A DNA stretch of 64,000 nt, from positions 521,380 to 585,379 of the forward strand of contig CP072533.1 in assembly GCA_021730205.1 (NCBI GenBank), in the 5' to 3' direction. This stretch comes from Candidatus Ruthia sp. Cpac_8_S14 (GTDB lineage: Bacteria > Pseudomonadota > Gammaproteobacteria > PS1 > Pseudothioglobaceae). The translations under genes and the position numbers were made by a program. Below the pieces are notes generated by a model. That model searched no databases and had not been told where the DNA came from. It worked only from the letters and a program-made list of their open reading frames with translations. Each line of letters begins with the position of its first letter. Positions within the stretch are counted from its first letter, which is position 1. Shown one piece after another: positions 8,704 through 18,883 of this stretch.

Positions 8704-8940
8704 ATTGTTTTTTGATTAATAAGAGCTTATCAATACGGCTCATTTGCTTAATTTCGTACTCACGCTTAAACGCTTGGCTTTTATTATTTTCTTTTTCTTG
8801 ATAAATCAACTCACAAAGCGTGTATGCATGTATATATTTTGTCCTACTTTTTATCTCACCATTATGTTATCTGATACGTCTGCTAATATCATTGCTAACA
8901 CCACAATGAAGTAAATACACAAAGCAAGCTTTATTAACCA
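8704..8940 (-). pseudogene. GIY-YIG nuclease-like protein (YhbQ/UPF0213) remnant
   Basis: The minus-strand frame reads VYLLHCGVSNDISRRIR, a stop codon, then HNGEIKSRTKYIHAYTL and SQAFKREYEIKQMSRIDKLL. This follows the YhbQ family (VYLLRC...YTGITNDLERR...HN...KYT...ALKREYEIKKLSR) almost end to end. The segment that normally holds the second half of the GIY-YIG motif (YTG) is missing between HCG and VSNDI, and an in-frame TAA sits where the family has a residue before HN. The gene is therefore dead. Confidence 0.7.
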
Positions 8941-8960
8941 ATTCAATTTTGATGATATAG

Positions 8961-8966
8961 TATAAT
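8961..8966 (+). promoter_or_regulatory. Candidate -10 box for valS
   Basis: A perfect TATAAT lies 30 bases before the valS start. No good -35 hexamer is visible at the usual spacing, so this is only a candidate. Confidence 0.4.
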
Positions 8967-8995
8967 GACGAAGTTTAATCCATCTCGTTACTTTA

Positions 8996-11743
8996 ATGGA
9001 AAAAACTTACAATCCTGAACAAATTGAAGCAAAATTTCGTTCACTTTGGGAAGATAAAAACCTATTCTCATCTGATTCAAACACCACTAGCAAAAATGCA
9101 TATTGCATTATGCTGCCACCCCCAAATATTACAGGTTCATTACACATGGGGCATGCTTTCCAACATACGATTATGGACATACTAACGCGCTATCATCGTG
9201 CAAATGGCGAGCAAACCCTTTGGCAACCAGGTACAGACCATGCAGGCATTGCCACACAAATGTTGGTTGAGCGTCAATTAGCAGTGCAAGAGATGACTCG
9301 TCATAAACTTGGTCGGGATAAATTTATTGACAAAATTTGGGATTGGAAAGCACAATCTGGTGGCACAATCACTTCACAAATGCGAAGGCTTGGCTCGTCA
9401 GTTGATTGGAAAAAAGAGCGATTTACCATGGATAAAGGCTTGTCTAGTGCTGTTAAAAAAGTATTCATACAACTCTTTGAAGAAGGATTGATTTATCGTG
9501 GTAAGCGTTTGGTCAATTGGGATCCAATATTACACACTGCTGTATCTGACCTTGAAGTCATTAGCACCGAAGAACAAAGCTCACTTTGGCAGATGCGTTA
9601 TCCTATTACTAATAGTAATGAGGTAATAGTTGTTGCAACCACACGTCCTGAAACCATGCTAGGCGATAGTGCCGTTGCTGTTCATCCTGATGATAAGCGT
9701 TATACACATCTGATTGGTAAAACCATTGATTTACCCCTAAGCAATCGAAAAATTCCAATCATTGCAGACAATTATGTCGATATGACATTTGGCACAGGCT
9801 GCGTTAAAATCACCCCTGCTCATGACTTTAACGACTATGAAATAGGGCTACGCCATCATTTAGATATTATTAACATCTTAACTGATGATGCTAGAATTAA
9901 TAACGTGGTTGATAGTGCCTACATAGGTATGGATAGATTTAAAGCACGCAAGCAAATCATTCAAGATTTAGATAATCAGAATTTACTAGAAAAAATTGAG
10001 CCACATAAATTAATGATACCGCGTAGTGATAGAACAAATGCGGTTATTGAGCCTTATTTAACCGACCAATGGTTTGTTAAAACCAAACCGCTGGCCCAGC
10101 CTGCCATTGATGCGGTTAAAAGTGGAGAGATTCGTTTTATTCCTGAAAATTGGAACAAAACTTATTTTAACTGGATGGACAACATTCAAGATTGGTGCAT
10201 CTCTCGCCAAATTTGGTGGGGACATCGCATTCCTGCATGGTATGACGATAAGGGTAATATCTTTGTTGCAGACTCACTTGAACAAGCACAAAAACAAGCA
10301 GGAGAAGGTATAATACTCACTCAAGATGAAGATGTACTTGATACTTGGTTTTCCTCCGCCTTATGGCCATTTTCAACACTAGGATGGCCCGAAAAAACAC
10401 CTGATTTATCACGTTTTTATCCAACTAATGTGTTGATCACTGGCTTTGATATTATCTTTTTTTGGGTGGCTCGCATGATCATGTTTGGGCTTAAATTTAC
10501 AGGTAAGGTACCTTTCAAAGACATTTATATCACTAGCTTAATTAAAGATGGACAAGGGGAAAAAATGTCCAAATCCAAAGGCAATGTGCTTGACCCAATT
10601 GATTTAATTGATGGCATTACTTTGCAAGATTTACTCAGAAAACGCACGCAAGGGTTAATGCAGCCCAAAATGGCAGAAAAAATCAAAAAGCAAACCAAAA
10701 AAGAGTTTGCTGATGGCGTTCCCGCCTTTGGCACTGATGCGTTACGCTTTACTTTTGCTACCTTGGCTTCTTTTGGTTGTGATATTAAGTTTGATTTAAA
10801 GCGAGTTGAGGGGTATCGCAATTTTTGCAACAAACTTTGGAATGCTTCACGCTTCGTGTTGATGAAACTTGAGGGGGAAAACATTGATATTAATGCACAA
10901 TTATCAACCGCTGACGAATGGATTTTATCTCGCTTACAAAACACCAAAACTAACGTTGAAGAACATTTAAATAGTTATCGTCTTGATTTAATGAGCCAAA
11001 CCCTATATGAGTTTGTTTGGCACGACTATTGCGATTGGTATCTTGAATTATCTAAGCCGTTATTACAAAATGATACGACCAAAGCAGGCACACAAGCCAC
11101 TTTAATCAAAGTGTTAAACGAAATAGTAACCTTGCTACACCCTATCATTCCATTTATCACTGAGGAAATCTTTGAGCAATGCAATGTCATTATAAGCTGT
11201 AATAGCACGAGTTTAATGACTCAATCTTATCCAAAGGTAGTTAAGAGCTTAATATCTACCAAAGCCGAGGTAGAAATTAAATGGCTACAAACCTTTATTT
11301 TAGGCGTTCGCCAAATTCGTGGTGAAATGAACATTCCACCTTTAAAACCACTACCTTGTTTTGTGCAAAACTTTAACGCTACGGATGAACAATATCTGGT
11401 TAACAACATGAGTATTCTAAATTCACTGGCAAAAATGGAAAGTATTGACAAACTAACTACTATCAAACAAGCACCAGAATCGGCCACTGCCTTGGTTAAT
11501 GGTATGAAAATTTTCATTCCATTAGCTGGTTTGATTGATAAAAATCAAGAAATTGCGCGTCTTAATAAAGAAATTGAAAAATTAGAAAAGCAAAAAAGTC
11601 AGTTTGAGGGTAAATTAAACAATGAAAATTTTATAAAAGGCGCACCTGAAACAATCATCAATATAGAAAAAGAAAGACTAGCTGTAACACTGTCTACTAT
11701 TAATAATTTCAACAATCAACTTAAAAAAATATCCAGCTTATGA
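8996..11743 (+). CDS. valS: Valyl-tRNA synthetase
   Basis: A class I aminoacyl-tRNA synthetase charging tRNA-Val. The HIGH-type motif is PPPNITGSLHMGHA at about residues 41-54 and the KMSKS loop (GEKMSKSKGNVLDP) is near residue 523. The editing domain (TTRPETMLGDSAVAVHP) and the C-terminal coiled-coil arm (EIARLNKEIEKLEKQKSQFE) are present. The 915-aa length is close to other gammaproteobacterial ValS. It overlaps the next gene by 4 bases (ATGA). A tRNA-Val gene is also in the window at 56619-56695. Confidence 0.97.
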   Translation: MEKTYNPEQIEAKFRSLWEDKNLFSSDSNTTSKNAYCIMLPPPNITGSLHMGHAFQHTIMDILTRYHRANGEQTLWQPGTDHAGIATQMLVERQLAVQEMTRHKLGRDKFIDKIWDWKAQSGGTITSQMRRLGSSVDWKKERFTMDKGLSSAVKKVFIQLFEEGLIYRGKRLVNWDPILHTAVSDLEVISTEEQSSLWQMRYPITNSNEVIVVATTRPETMLGDSAVAVHPDDKRYTHLIGKTIDLPLSNRKIPIIADNYVDMTFGTGCVKITPAHDFNDYEIGLRHHLDIINILTDDARINNVVDSAYIGMDRFKARKQIIQDLDNQNLLEKIEPHKLMIPRSDRTNAVIEPYLTDQWFVKTKPLAQPAIDAVKSGEIRFIPENWNKTYFNWMDNIQDWCISRQIWWGHRIPAWYDDKGNIFVADSLEQAQKQAGEGIILTQDEDVLDTWFSSALWPFSTLGWPEKTPDLSRFYPTNVLITGFDIIFFWVARMIMFGLKFTGKVPFKDIYITSLIKDGQGEKMSKSKGNVLDPIDLIDGITLQDLLRKRTQGLMQPKMAEKIKKQTKKEFADGVPAFGTDALRFTFATLASFGCDIKFDLKRVEGYRNFCNKLWNASRFVLMKLEGENIDINAQLSTADEWILSRLQNTKTNVEEHLNSYRLDLMSQTLYEFVWHDYCDWYLELSKPLLQNDTTKAGTQATLIKVLNEIVTLLHPIIPFITEEIFEQCNVIISCNSTSLMTQSYPKVVKSLISTKAEVEIKWLQTFILGVRQIRGEMNIPPLKPLPCFVQNFNATDEQYLVNNMSILNSLAKMESIDKLTTIKQAPESATALVNGMKIFIPLAGLIDKNQEIARLNKEIEKLEKQKSQFEGKLNNENFIKGAPETIINIEKERLAVTLSTINNFNNQLKKISSL

Positions 11744-12393
11744 ATTTGATTAAACATTTATTATTAACACTTATATTACTTGGCACACTTGCTAACGCCA
11801 GGTCATTTGTCTACATCACTGACCAAGTGGATATTCCAATGCGCGAAGACAAAACATTTGGTAACAATATAGTGCGCTCCTTATCTTCTGGCTCAAAACT
11901 CTCCATCCTGCAAGCCACTGAAGACGGTTGGACTCAAGTTAAGTATGAAAACTCAATAGGTTGGATCATTTCAAGATACTTATCCAACAATCCATCCGCA
12001 AGAGTACAACTAGAAAAGCTTAGACAAAGCCACAACGCTAACCAATTACTAACCACCAAGCAAAGCAAAAGAAACACAGAACTTGAAAAACAAGTTAAAA
12101 CACTAAAAAGTAAAAATACTGGGCTTTCTATGCAAATTAGCAAATCTCAAGCTGAAAAGCAACACATTGAGCAAATTTATCAAGATGCATTAAAACTTGA
12201 ACATTCTAACGAAAGGCTCGCCACACAAGTATTACAACTAAAAACTGAGATTCAACTATTAGAAAGCAACAGCACCGCCACGCAAGAATCCAGTTCTCGC
12301 AATTGGTTCATTGTAGGTGGCTTGGTGTTATTTTTTGGCATGATAATAGGTTTCATTTTTCCAAACTTTGTTAAACGCAGGAGATATCAATGA
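11740..12393 (+). CDS. SH3-domain, coiled-coil membrane protein (TIGR04211/YgiM-like)
   Basis: The layout is a signal peptide (residues 1-20), a bacterial SH3 domain at about 21-85 ([20 protein letters not shown] ... [19 protein letters not shown]), a coiled coil at about 90-180 and one C-terminal transmembrane helix ([19 protein letters not shown]). This architecture matches the YgiM/TIGR04211 SH3 family of gammaproteobacteria. It is probably a periplasmic protein anchored to the inner membrane with a wall-related role, but its biochemical function is not established. It overlaps valS and guaB by 4 bases each, suggesting translational coupling. Confidence 0.8.
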   Translation: MNLIKHLLLTLILLGTLANARSFVYITDQVDIPMREDKTFGNNIVRSLSSGSKLSILQATEDGWTQVKYENSIGWIISRYLSNNPSARVQLEKLRQSHNANQLLTTKQSKRNTELEKQVKTLKSKNTGLSMQISKSQAEKQHIEQIYQDALKLEHSNERLATQVLQLKTEIQLLESNSTATQESSSRNWFIVGGLVLFFGMIIGFIFPNFVKRRRYQ

Positions 12394-13850
12394 ATTTACT
12401 AAAAACCGCATACACATTTGATGATGTATTACTAGTCCCCGCACACTCAAAAACTATGCCAAAAGAAGTGAGCTTAACAACGCAATTAACTAAAAATATC
12501 ACGCTTAATACCCCCATTCTTTCAGCAGCAATGGACACCGTCACCGAGTCCAAACTGGCCATTGCCATTGCCCAAGAAGGTGGTATTGGTATTATTCATA
12601 AAAATATGTCAATAACAGACCAAGCCAATGAGGTGCGTCGCGTCAAACGTTTTGAATCAGGCATTATTAGAGAACCGATCACCATTTCACCAAAAGCAAC
12701 CATTGCTGACGTCTTTAAAATGCAACAGCAACACAACATTTCTGCCTTGCCTGTGCTTGAAGGTAATATTATTGTTGGCCTAGTGACAGGTAGAGATGTA
12801 AGATTCGAAACCCGTTTGGGTGAATTGGTTAAAAACGTCATGACCCCACAAAATAAATTAATTACCGTTCAAGAAGGCACAGACATAAGCGAGGTAAGGT
12901 CGTTATTACAAAAACACCGCATTGAGCGGGTTGTCATAACCGATGATACCTTCAAGCTTAAAGGTATGATTAATGTCAGCGACATTCAAAAATCAACAAA
13001 CTTTCCCAATGCCTGCAAAGACTCAGAAGAACGTTTGCGCGTAGGTGCTGCTGTTGGTGTTGCTATTGGTACAAGCAAGCGTATTGATGCACTTGTTGAA
13101 GCGGATGTGGACGTTATTGCTATTGACACTGCTCATGGACACTCTCAAGGCGTGCTTAATAGAGTTGCAAAAACCAAAAGAAAACACCCAAACTTGACTA
13201 TTATTGCCGGCAATATCGCCACAGGTGCAGCGGCACTAGACTTAGTCAAAGCAGGTGCAGACTGTGTAAAAGTGGGTATTGGTCCAGGCAGTATTTGTAC
13301 CACTCGCATTATTGCTGGTGTAGGTGTGCCACAAATCAGTGCTATTTCTGAAATAGCAGATGCACTCAAAGGCACGGGCATACCAATTATTGCCGATGGT
13401 GGTATTCGCTATTCTGGCGACATTGCCAAAGCATTCGCTGCTGGCGCATACTGCGTTATGCTAGGCTCAATGCTAGCGGGCACTGAAGAATCTCCAGGCG
13501 AGGTCGAACTTTATCAAGGTCGTTCTTACAAATCCTACCGTGGCATGGGCTCATTAGGCGCAATGAATCAAGCACATGGTTCATCTGATCGCTATTTCCA
13601 ATCAGACTCTAAGGCTGACAAATTAGTACCAGAAGGCATTGAAGGTCGCGTTCCATTTAAAGGCTCTATGCGCCCTATCATTCACCAGATGATTGGTGGC
13701 GTTAGATCTTCTATGGGCTACATTGGTTGTGATACGTTAGAAAAAATGCGCACAAACGCACAATTTGTACAAGTCACCTCAGCAGGTATGGTTGAATCCC
13801 ATGTTCACGATGTATCTATTACAAAAGAAGCACCAAACTACCATCAATAA
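12390..13850 (+). CDS. guaB: Inosine-5'-monophosphate dehydrogenase
   Basis: Catalyses NAD-dependent oxidation of IMP to XMP, the committed step of GMP synthesis. The catalytic loop [12 protein letters not shown] carries the nucleophilic Cys near residue 304. Two CBS domains occupy about 95-205. IMP-binding motifs [18 protein letters not shown] and [10 protein letters not shown] are intact. The 486-aa length is standard. A good ribosome binding site (GGAGAT) precedes the ATG at 12390, which overlaps the previous stop by 4 bases. guaA is not in the window. Confidence 0.97.
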   Translation: MNLLKTAYTFDDVLLVPAHSKTMPKEVSLTTQLTKNITLNTPILSAAMDTVTESKLAIAIAQEGGIGIIHKNMSITDQANEVRRVKRFESGIIREPITISPKATIADVFKMQQQHNISALPVLEGNIIVGLVTGRDVRFETRLGELVKNVMTPQNKLITVQEGTDISEVRSLLQKHRIERVVITDDTFKLKGMINVSDIQKSTNFPNACKDSEERLRVGAAVGVAIGTSKRIDALVEADVDVIAIDTAHGHSQGVLNRVAKTKRKHPNLTIIAGNIATGAAALDLVKAGADCVKVGIGPGSICTTRIIAGVGVPQISAISEIADALKGTGIPIIADGGIRYSGDIAKAFAAGAYCVMLGSMLAGTEESPGEVELYQGRSYKSYRGMGSLGAMNQAHGSSDRYFQSDSKADKLVPEGIEGRVPFKGSMRPIIHQMIGGVRSSMGYIGCDTLEKMRTNAQFVQVTSAGMVESHVHDVSITKEAPNYHQ

Positions 13851-13908
13851 TCATCAGGCTTCCTTGCTAATATTTCTTTTGCTTGTTTAACCAAAAAGTA
13901 CCGCAAAG

Positions 13909-14953
13909 ATGATTCATTTTGGAAAAATCTCTGAGCAAGAATTTTTAACCAATTACTGGCAAAAAAAGTCAGTGTTAATCAAACTAAGCACTGCCTAATT
14001 TTATCACACCCCTGATGAATTAGTCGCCCTTCCACTCGAAGAAGAATTTGAATCAAGGTTAATTACTAGCTCAATCGCTAATCAAGAATGGGTCGCTAAG
14101 CAAGAGTCCATTTTTCGAAAATACATTTGCCAATTTGCCAGAACAAGACTGGATACTATTAGTCCAAGGGGTTGATAGGTACATTGATGAAGTGCATCAA
14201 CTCATCAAACAATTTGATTTTATACCGCGTTGGCGATTTGACGATGTTATGATATCCTATGCCACTTTAGGCGACAGTATCGGTCCGCACATGATTATTA
14301 CGATGTATTTTTACTATAAGACAGTGACAAACGTCGCTGGTATATTTGCACTGTGAATTAGATAATTACTTGGTCAATATGCCACTTAGAATCATGAAAA
14401 TTTTTGAACTCGAGCAAGTGTTTGATGTCGAATCAGGGGGTGTACTTTATATGTCGCCTAAAATTGCACATCACGGCGTTGCCTTAAATGACAATTGCAC
14501 CACTTTATCATTCGGCTATCGTACTTACTCAGCCAAAGAAATATATGAATCTATTAACAAGTCCTGCCTAATAAAATAAACAAATCAATACTACCAAAGA
14601 CCTACACAAACTTTCCCGCTCTTCTCAATTCTACCATCAAACAAGCCAATAAAATTCTTAACATAAGTGCTCATGAATTTGCCAAGTTTGTCACCAAACT
14701 TGATATCCTAGATAGTCAAAATTTCGAGCTTGATATTCAAATAGAAAATACACACTATAAGCTTCAACCTATTTGCAAAATAGCCTACTTACTAGAAAAC
14801 AACTTCACTAAAGTATTTATCAACGGTGAAATGTTTAATCCTAAAGTCCATAATACTAACATTGTGTTACAACTTTGTAACACTAGACAAACCCAAAATA
14901 CACAACTATCTGAACAACTGTTCAAATTGAACTTATTACAAATAATTACCTAA
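13909..14953 (+). pseudogene. roxA: RoxA (YcfD), ribosomal protein L16 arginine hydroxylase, remnant
   Basis: The fragments follow the JmjC-type L16 3-hydroxylase in order. First MIHFGKISEQEFLTNYWQKK, then a stop, then DELVALPLEEEFESRLITSS, then LPEQDWILLVQGVDRY and WRFDDVMISYATLGDSIGPH. After a frameshift comes DYYDVFLL, a stop where the family has Gln, and KRRWYI. Next are VLYMSPKIAHHGVALND (the second metal-binding His region) and GYRTYSAKEIYESIN, and a degraded C-terminal domain to 14953. At least two nonsense codons and two frameshifts make it non-functional. It lies after guaB on the same strand. Confidence 0.85.
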
Positions 14954-15470
14954 AATAATAGTAAGATGTTGTAATTTAGTATCTAGTTTATTAGGGAAAC
15001 TTCATAGCGCCTTCTTTATGATGCTAAATGGTTTTAAGCTAATTATTTGCACCAGATACTGCTCGTATTTATTGAAGTTAAAATGAAAGACCTTATTTAC
15101 AGGTTTAAAAACTTATTGGAGCACTGTGTCACTATTTCCTTATCCGTTACTGGATAATATAATCAAAAACGATTTTTGGACGTTTTGTTGATGGATACAG
15201 TCGTTATAGTACGAGATACTGCCTTAAAAGTCAAAAAAAATTTCATAATGTAAATAATACATAAGAAACAATAACAGTATTTATAGATGATTCAATATTA
15301 ATTGATAATAATAAAGTTATAATTGTTATTTTATTTGACCAGCTAAAATTATATAAAAAGTACAATTCATGGCCAATATTCAAAATTATGTAATATAAAA
15401 TACCCTAATATAACTGCATATATTATCAAATAAAATAATAGAAAAATTTTTAAAATAACTCAAAATAATA
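14954..15470. other. Very AT-rich stretch with no recognisable gene
   Basis: About 500 bases dense in short A and T runs and with stops in all frames. I find no coding remnant, RNA gene or repeat that I can name. It is probably old pseudogene sequence decayed beyond recognition. Confidence 0.5.
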
Positions 15471-15935
15471 CTATTTTTCATAAGGGAAAGTTTGATAGAC
15501 TTTTGATCCAATCAAACTAAGTAAACTTTGTGGCGAAGATGATTTACTACTTGAAAAATCTACCACATTACTCTGTACCGTAGGATTGTTCATAAATACC
15601 ATCAAGTGCGTATCTTATCAAAGATAGTAGGTGCATAACGACCCAAACTTACCAAACCTATCAAACCTACATATGCACCACCTCCTAGTTTTGCTGCAAT
15701 ACCCCCTGCTGTTGCTGTAATAATGGTATCTGTAATTCTATTATCTGTTTTAGGTGTGTAGTCTCCTACCAAAAAGCCTACATACCCGCACGTAAACCCC
15801 TCTTTAAAATTTCCATCTAAGATTTGACTACTTGCCCCTTGAGCAAAGCCTATTTGTGCACCTTAGGTAATTGCGGTTAGTGTTTCACCAGTTGCTCCAA
15901 TAGCACCGCCTAAATGCAGACGCTTAGAAATCAAT
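15471..15935 (-). pseudogene. Remnant resembling the Gly-rich tail of filamentous haemagglutinin/Rhs-like proteins
   Basis: The minus strand reads GGAIGATGETLTAIT, a stop (TTA on the plus strand at 15863-15865), then GAQIGFAQGASSQILDGNFK, GFTCGYVGFLVGDYTPKTDN and ITATAGGIAAKLGGGAYVGL. A frameshift near 15602 precedes a Ser-rich end stopping at 15471-15473. The pattern of glycine-rich repeats with SQILDGNFKEGF and AGGIAAKLGGGAY resembles the segment before the variable tip in large surface or polymorphic-toxin proteins. Only this tail is present. The family call is by resemblance and uncertain; that it is a broken gene is clear. Confidence 0.45.
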
Positions 15936-16116
15936 TCTTTCTATGTTACTTGGTGGATAAATATTGAAGCTAACTGCTGAAAATGTTAATAAAATAACAA
16001 TACCAATGGTCATTACCATCGAAATATAAATCCATTTTTTTCTGTGTTATCTAATATGTATAACAAACTCCTAATTAACAGGTCCACGACTTAAAAAAAG
16101 TAAATAAAAGAAAAAG

Positions 16117-16200
16117 CTAGTCAGCAATAAAGAATACTGTATAAGTTTCACTAGGTTTAGCGTATAATATTTGATCTTGTGTCATCTGTGAATCAGACAT
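16117..16200 (-). other. Very short reading frame with a good ribosome binding site
   Basis: Twenty-seven codons starting MSDSQMTQDQILYAKPSE, preceded by GGGGAGAG at good spacing, end in TAG at 16117. The start looks real, but the product is too short to identify, and it is most likely the surviving 5' end of a deleted gene. Just downstream on the same strand (about 15955-16060) a hydrophobic segment reads MVMTIGIVILLTFSAVSFNI before a stop. Confidence 0.3.
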
Positions 16201-16291
16201 TTTTTTTATCTCTCCCCTGTATGTTTACAATTGGTAAGAATTTTATTAAATCAAGCATTATAAAATTAAACTAAAATTTAACAAGTTAACA

Positions 16292-16822
16292 ATGATTAAA
16301 AAACACCTTATATTTGTATTATTTATCCTATTATCAGGCACAATAAGTGCTAATATCTTTGTTGAACACATTGTGGAAAATGATTTTTTTGAAGTGAGAG
16401 ACGATATTGCTTTTGCCATCACGGGACAAGGTTTGGTAATTGCTCATCGTTCTGATGTTGCTACTATGCTTAACCGAATTAGTAAAGATTTGGCACAACA
16501 AGCAATAAACATGACAAAGTTTGCAATGCCAAATCCATTAAAAAATACTTTCAATACTAGCAAAATACTTTACAGGCATGGTATAGTTATTGAGTTTTGT
16601 AGTGCTTCTTTGTCGGCAGAGACCACTGCTGCTGATCCTAATAACATTCTACTTTGCCCTTTTTCAATTGCTATTTTTCAACTAAATAGCGAACCTAATC
16701 AGGTGCACGTGAGTTACTTACGCCTAAGCCAATTAGCTGATAAAAATAATCAAAAATCAATCCATGCTTTAAAAGCAGTAGAGGATGTTTTGGGAGATAT
16801 TGTGCAAGATGCTTTGTATTAA
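16292..16822 (+). CDS. Exported DUF302-domain protein
   Basis: A 176-aa protein with an N-terminal signal peptide (residues 1-20, LIFVLFILLSGTISA) followed by a DUF302-like fold: FAITGQGLVIAHRSDVATML, a central helix region, and a PF-SIAIFQL segment (LLCPFSIAIFQL) matching the family's conserved C-terminal PC-x-IAVY strand. DUF302 proteins are often found beside sulfur-oxidation or cytochrome genes; the biochemical role is unknown. It is the only reading frame between 13851 and 21840 that looks intact, although every neighbour is broken. The start has weak sequence support for a ribosome binding site. Confidence 0.7.
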   Translation: MIKKHLIFVLFILLSGTISANIFVEHIVENDFFEVRDDIAFAITGQGLVIAHRSDVATMLNRISKDLAQQAINMTKFAMPNPLKNTFNTSKILYRHGIVIEFCSASLSAETTAADPNNILLCPFSIAIFQLNSEPNQVHVSYLRLSQLADKNNQKSIHALKAVEDVLGDIVQDALY

Positions 16823-16847
16823 GGAGATTCTAAAAGCCACAAAGTAA

Positions 16848-17451
16848 TTAACTAAAATGGTGAGAAGGATCTTTAATTAAACCAATGTCAAATTGCCCAA
16901 TTTCAGAAAGTTGTTCTTCATTAATTATCTTAAGTTTTTTTATGCCCGAAATTGATTAACCTTCATCTTTAAAAGTTGCAATAATTCTATTAATGTGCAC
17001 TTTGGTTAACCCTAAAAGTATCGCTCATATCAGCTTGATTTAGGGCAAAAAAAGTGAAGCCAAACTTCCTCAGGAGAAGATTGTGCTCTAATACGCGAAT
17101 ATAGCCCCATAATCAAATAAGCCAACCCTTCTGTGGCACTTTTTTGCCCTAAATTAAGCAAACCCTGTTGGCACAAAACCGTATCGTTAAGTTGTAACTT
17201 TATTAATCTTCTGGCAATTTCAGGATATTCGCTTGTCATTTTCAATACATTGGCATCAAAAGATAAACAAATTCTAGATCGTCTTTGCTATTACAACCAA
17301 AACCTACAAAATTTCCTTGCAATGCAACTCTTAAAATTTGTCGATCATCATTGGATAAATTATTATACAAAGTAGGGCAGCCAGAATACAAAGCACGTAA
17401 TCTAACTGTACAACTAGAGCAACTGGTATCTTTTAAGAGTTTAGTTATCAT
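16848..17451 (-). pseudogene. Crp/Fnr-family transcriptional regulator, remnant
   Basis: The minus strand starts MITKLLKDTSCSSCTVRLRA, the Cys-containing N-terminus seen in Fnr-like regulators (C-x2-C-x-VR-x-RAL). It continues to a short segment (NFVGFGCNS) and, after a frameshift and loss of most of the sensor domain, gives EYPEIARRLIKLQLNDTVLC and LGQKSATEGLAYLIMGLYSR. After another frameshift comes the helix-turn-helix (ALNQADMSDT ... LGLTKVHINRIIATFKDEG), a stop, and a tail ending at 16848. It likely once regulated the anaerobic respiration genes beside it. It is not functional. Confidence 0.75.
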
Positions 17452-17587
17452 ATCCTTTTTATTATAGGTGAAACTACACCATAAAAAGGTGGACGCTAAA
17501 AAAAGCGCCCGAGGAGAGGCATAAAGCCCCAATTTAATTACAGTAAAAATATGCTTTTCTTTGTAATCAGGCTAAAGAAAGAACTAA

Positions 17588-18881
17588 TTAACTAAACGCA
17601 TCGTTAGTAATATTATTAAACCAAGTATGTTCATATTCTACTTCTTGCTCTCGTAGCTTAAGATTAAACTCAACTGGTGTCAAACCACCCAAGCCTTTAA
17701 CTTTAACAATTTTGATACTTGTACATCATTGCTACAGAAATACCATCTCCTGGTGCAATAACGTTATAACAAGTGTTGACATAAGAAGGATCTGGTATTT
17801 TATTACCACTTAATAATGCCACTATTGCTGCTGCACACACTTTTGCCTCTGAATTGGCAGCATAGCCCGATTTAGGCATAGGGCTAGCAATTGATGCATC
17901 GCCAATCACGTGAATATTTTTATGAATAGTCGACTCAAACGTATTACCTTGAACTGGGCACCAGCCACTACTGTTAGTTAATCCAGCAGTAAAAGCAACC
18001 TTTCCTGCCTTTTGCGCTGGAATAATATTAATAACATCGCCTTTAAACCTATCAAATTCACCTAAAACATTCATATTAGCCACATCAACCGCTTCAACCG
18101 TACCACCTTTATAAGCAGGAATCCATTCAATCATACTGTTATCAGTGCCATAGCCATAGTGTTTTTTCCAACCACCTGTAAACAAACCGAGCTTAGAAAA
18201 TTTATCCTTAGAATCTAGAATTAGAATTTTAGACTTGGGCTTGTTGTGCTTTAAATAATGCGCCATCTGTGCAGCACGCTCATAAGGGCCTGGAGGATGA
18301 CGAAAAGGATTAGGTGGTGCTGTAATAATAATGGTACCGCCATCTTTCATAGAATGTAGTTGGTTATGCAACATCTCTGTTTGTGAGCCAGTTATCCAAG
18401 CGTGTGGAATCCTAGTGTTAGCCACTTGAGCATTATAACCATCAATGGTTTCCCATCTAAAATCAATACCTGGAGAGACAATCAAACGATCATAGGTAAA
18501 CTTCTTTCCATTTGCCGTTCTAACAACTCTTTTATTTTCATCAATAGAAGTGGCTATATCAACCACTACTTGAACGCCATGTTTGCGCAAGCCACTATAG
18601 CTAAAAGTAATTGAAGTCATGTGCCTTTTACCACTCACCATTTCATTACTAGCAAAACCAGTATAGTAATTTCTATCTGCTGTAATTAAAGTAACTTCAA
18701 TAGACTTGTCCATCATACGTATATATTTAGCAGCCGTTGCACCACCCATGCCACCACCAATAATAACGACTTTCTTTGAAGCGCCACTGATAGCAAACGG
18801 GGTGTATAAAGCAGCTGTTGTAGCAACACCACCTGCGCCTACTATTTTTAAAAAATTTCTTCTGTTGTATTTATTGCTCAT
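17588..18881 (-). pseudogene. fccB: Flavocytochrome c sulfide dehydrogenase flavoprotein subunit, 3' frameshift
   Basis: This subunit oxidises sulfide in the periplasm with FAD. A twin-arginine signal (NRRNFLKIVGAGG), the FAD-binding motif VVIIGGGMGGATAAKYI, and conserved C-terminal FCSD segments (GWCPVQGNTFES, HVIGDASIASPMPKSGYAAN) are intact to about residue 390. The frame then shifts near 17720, giving a short wrong end. The true tail (IVKVKGLGGLTPVEFNLKL ... WFNNITNDAF) continues in another frame to a stop at 17588. The start at 18881 is preferred because AGGAG lies 8 bases before it. The lesion removes about 33 residues; partial activity cannot be excluded. Confidence 0.85.
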
Positions 18882-18883
18882 TA

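Noticed and set aside
10525..10947. Long antisense frame inside valS
   Set aside because: It is on the opposite strand of a fully conserved synthetase domain and has no family features; a shadow of strong codon bias.
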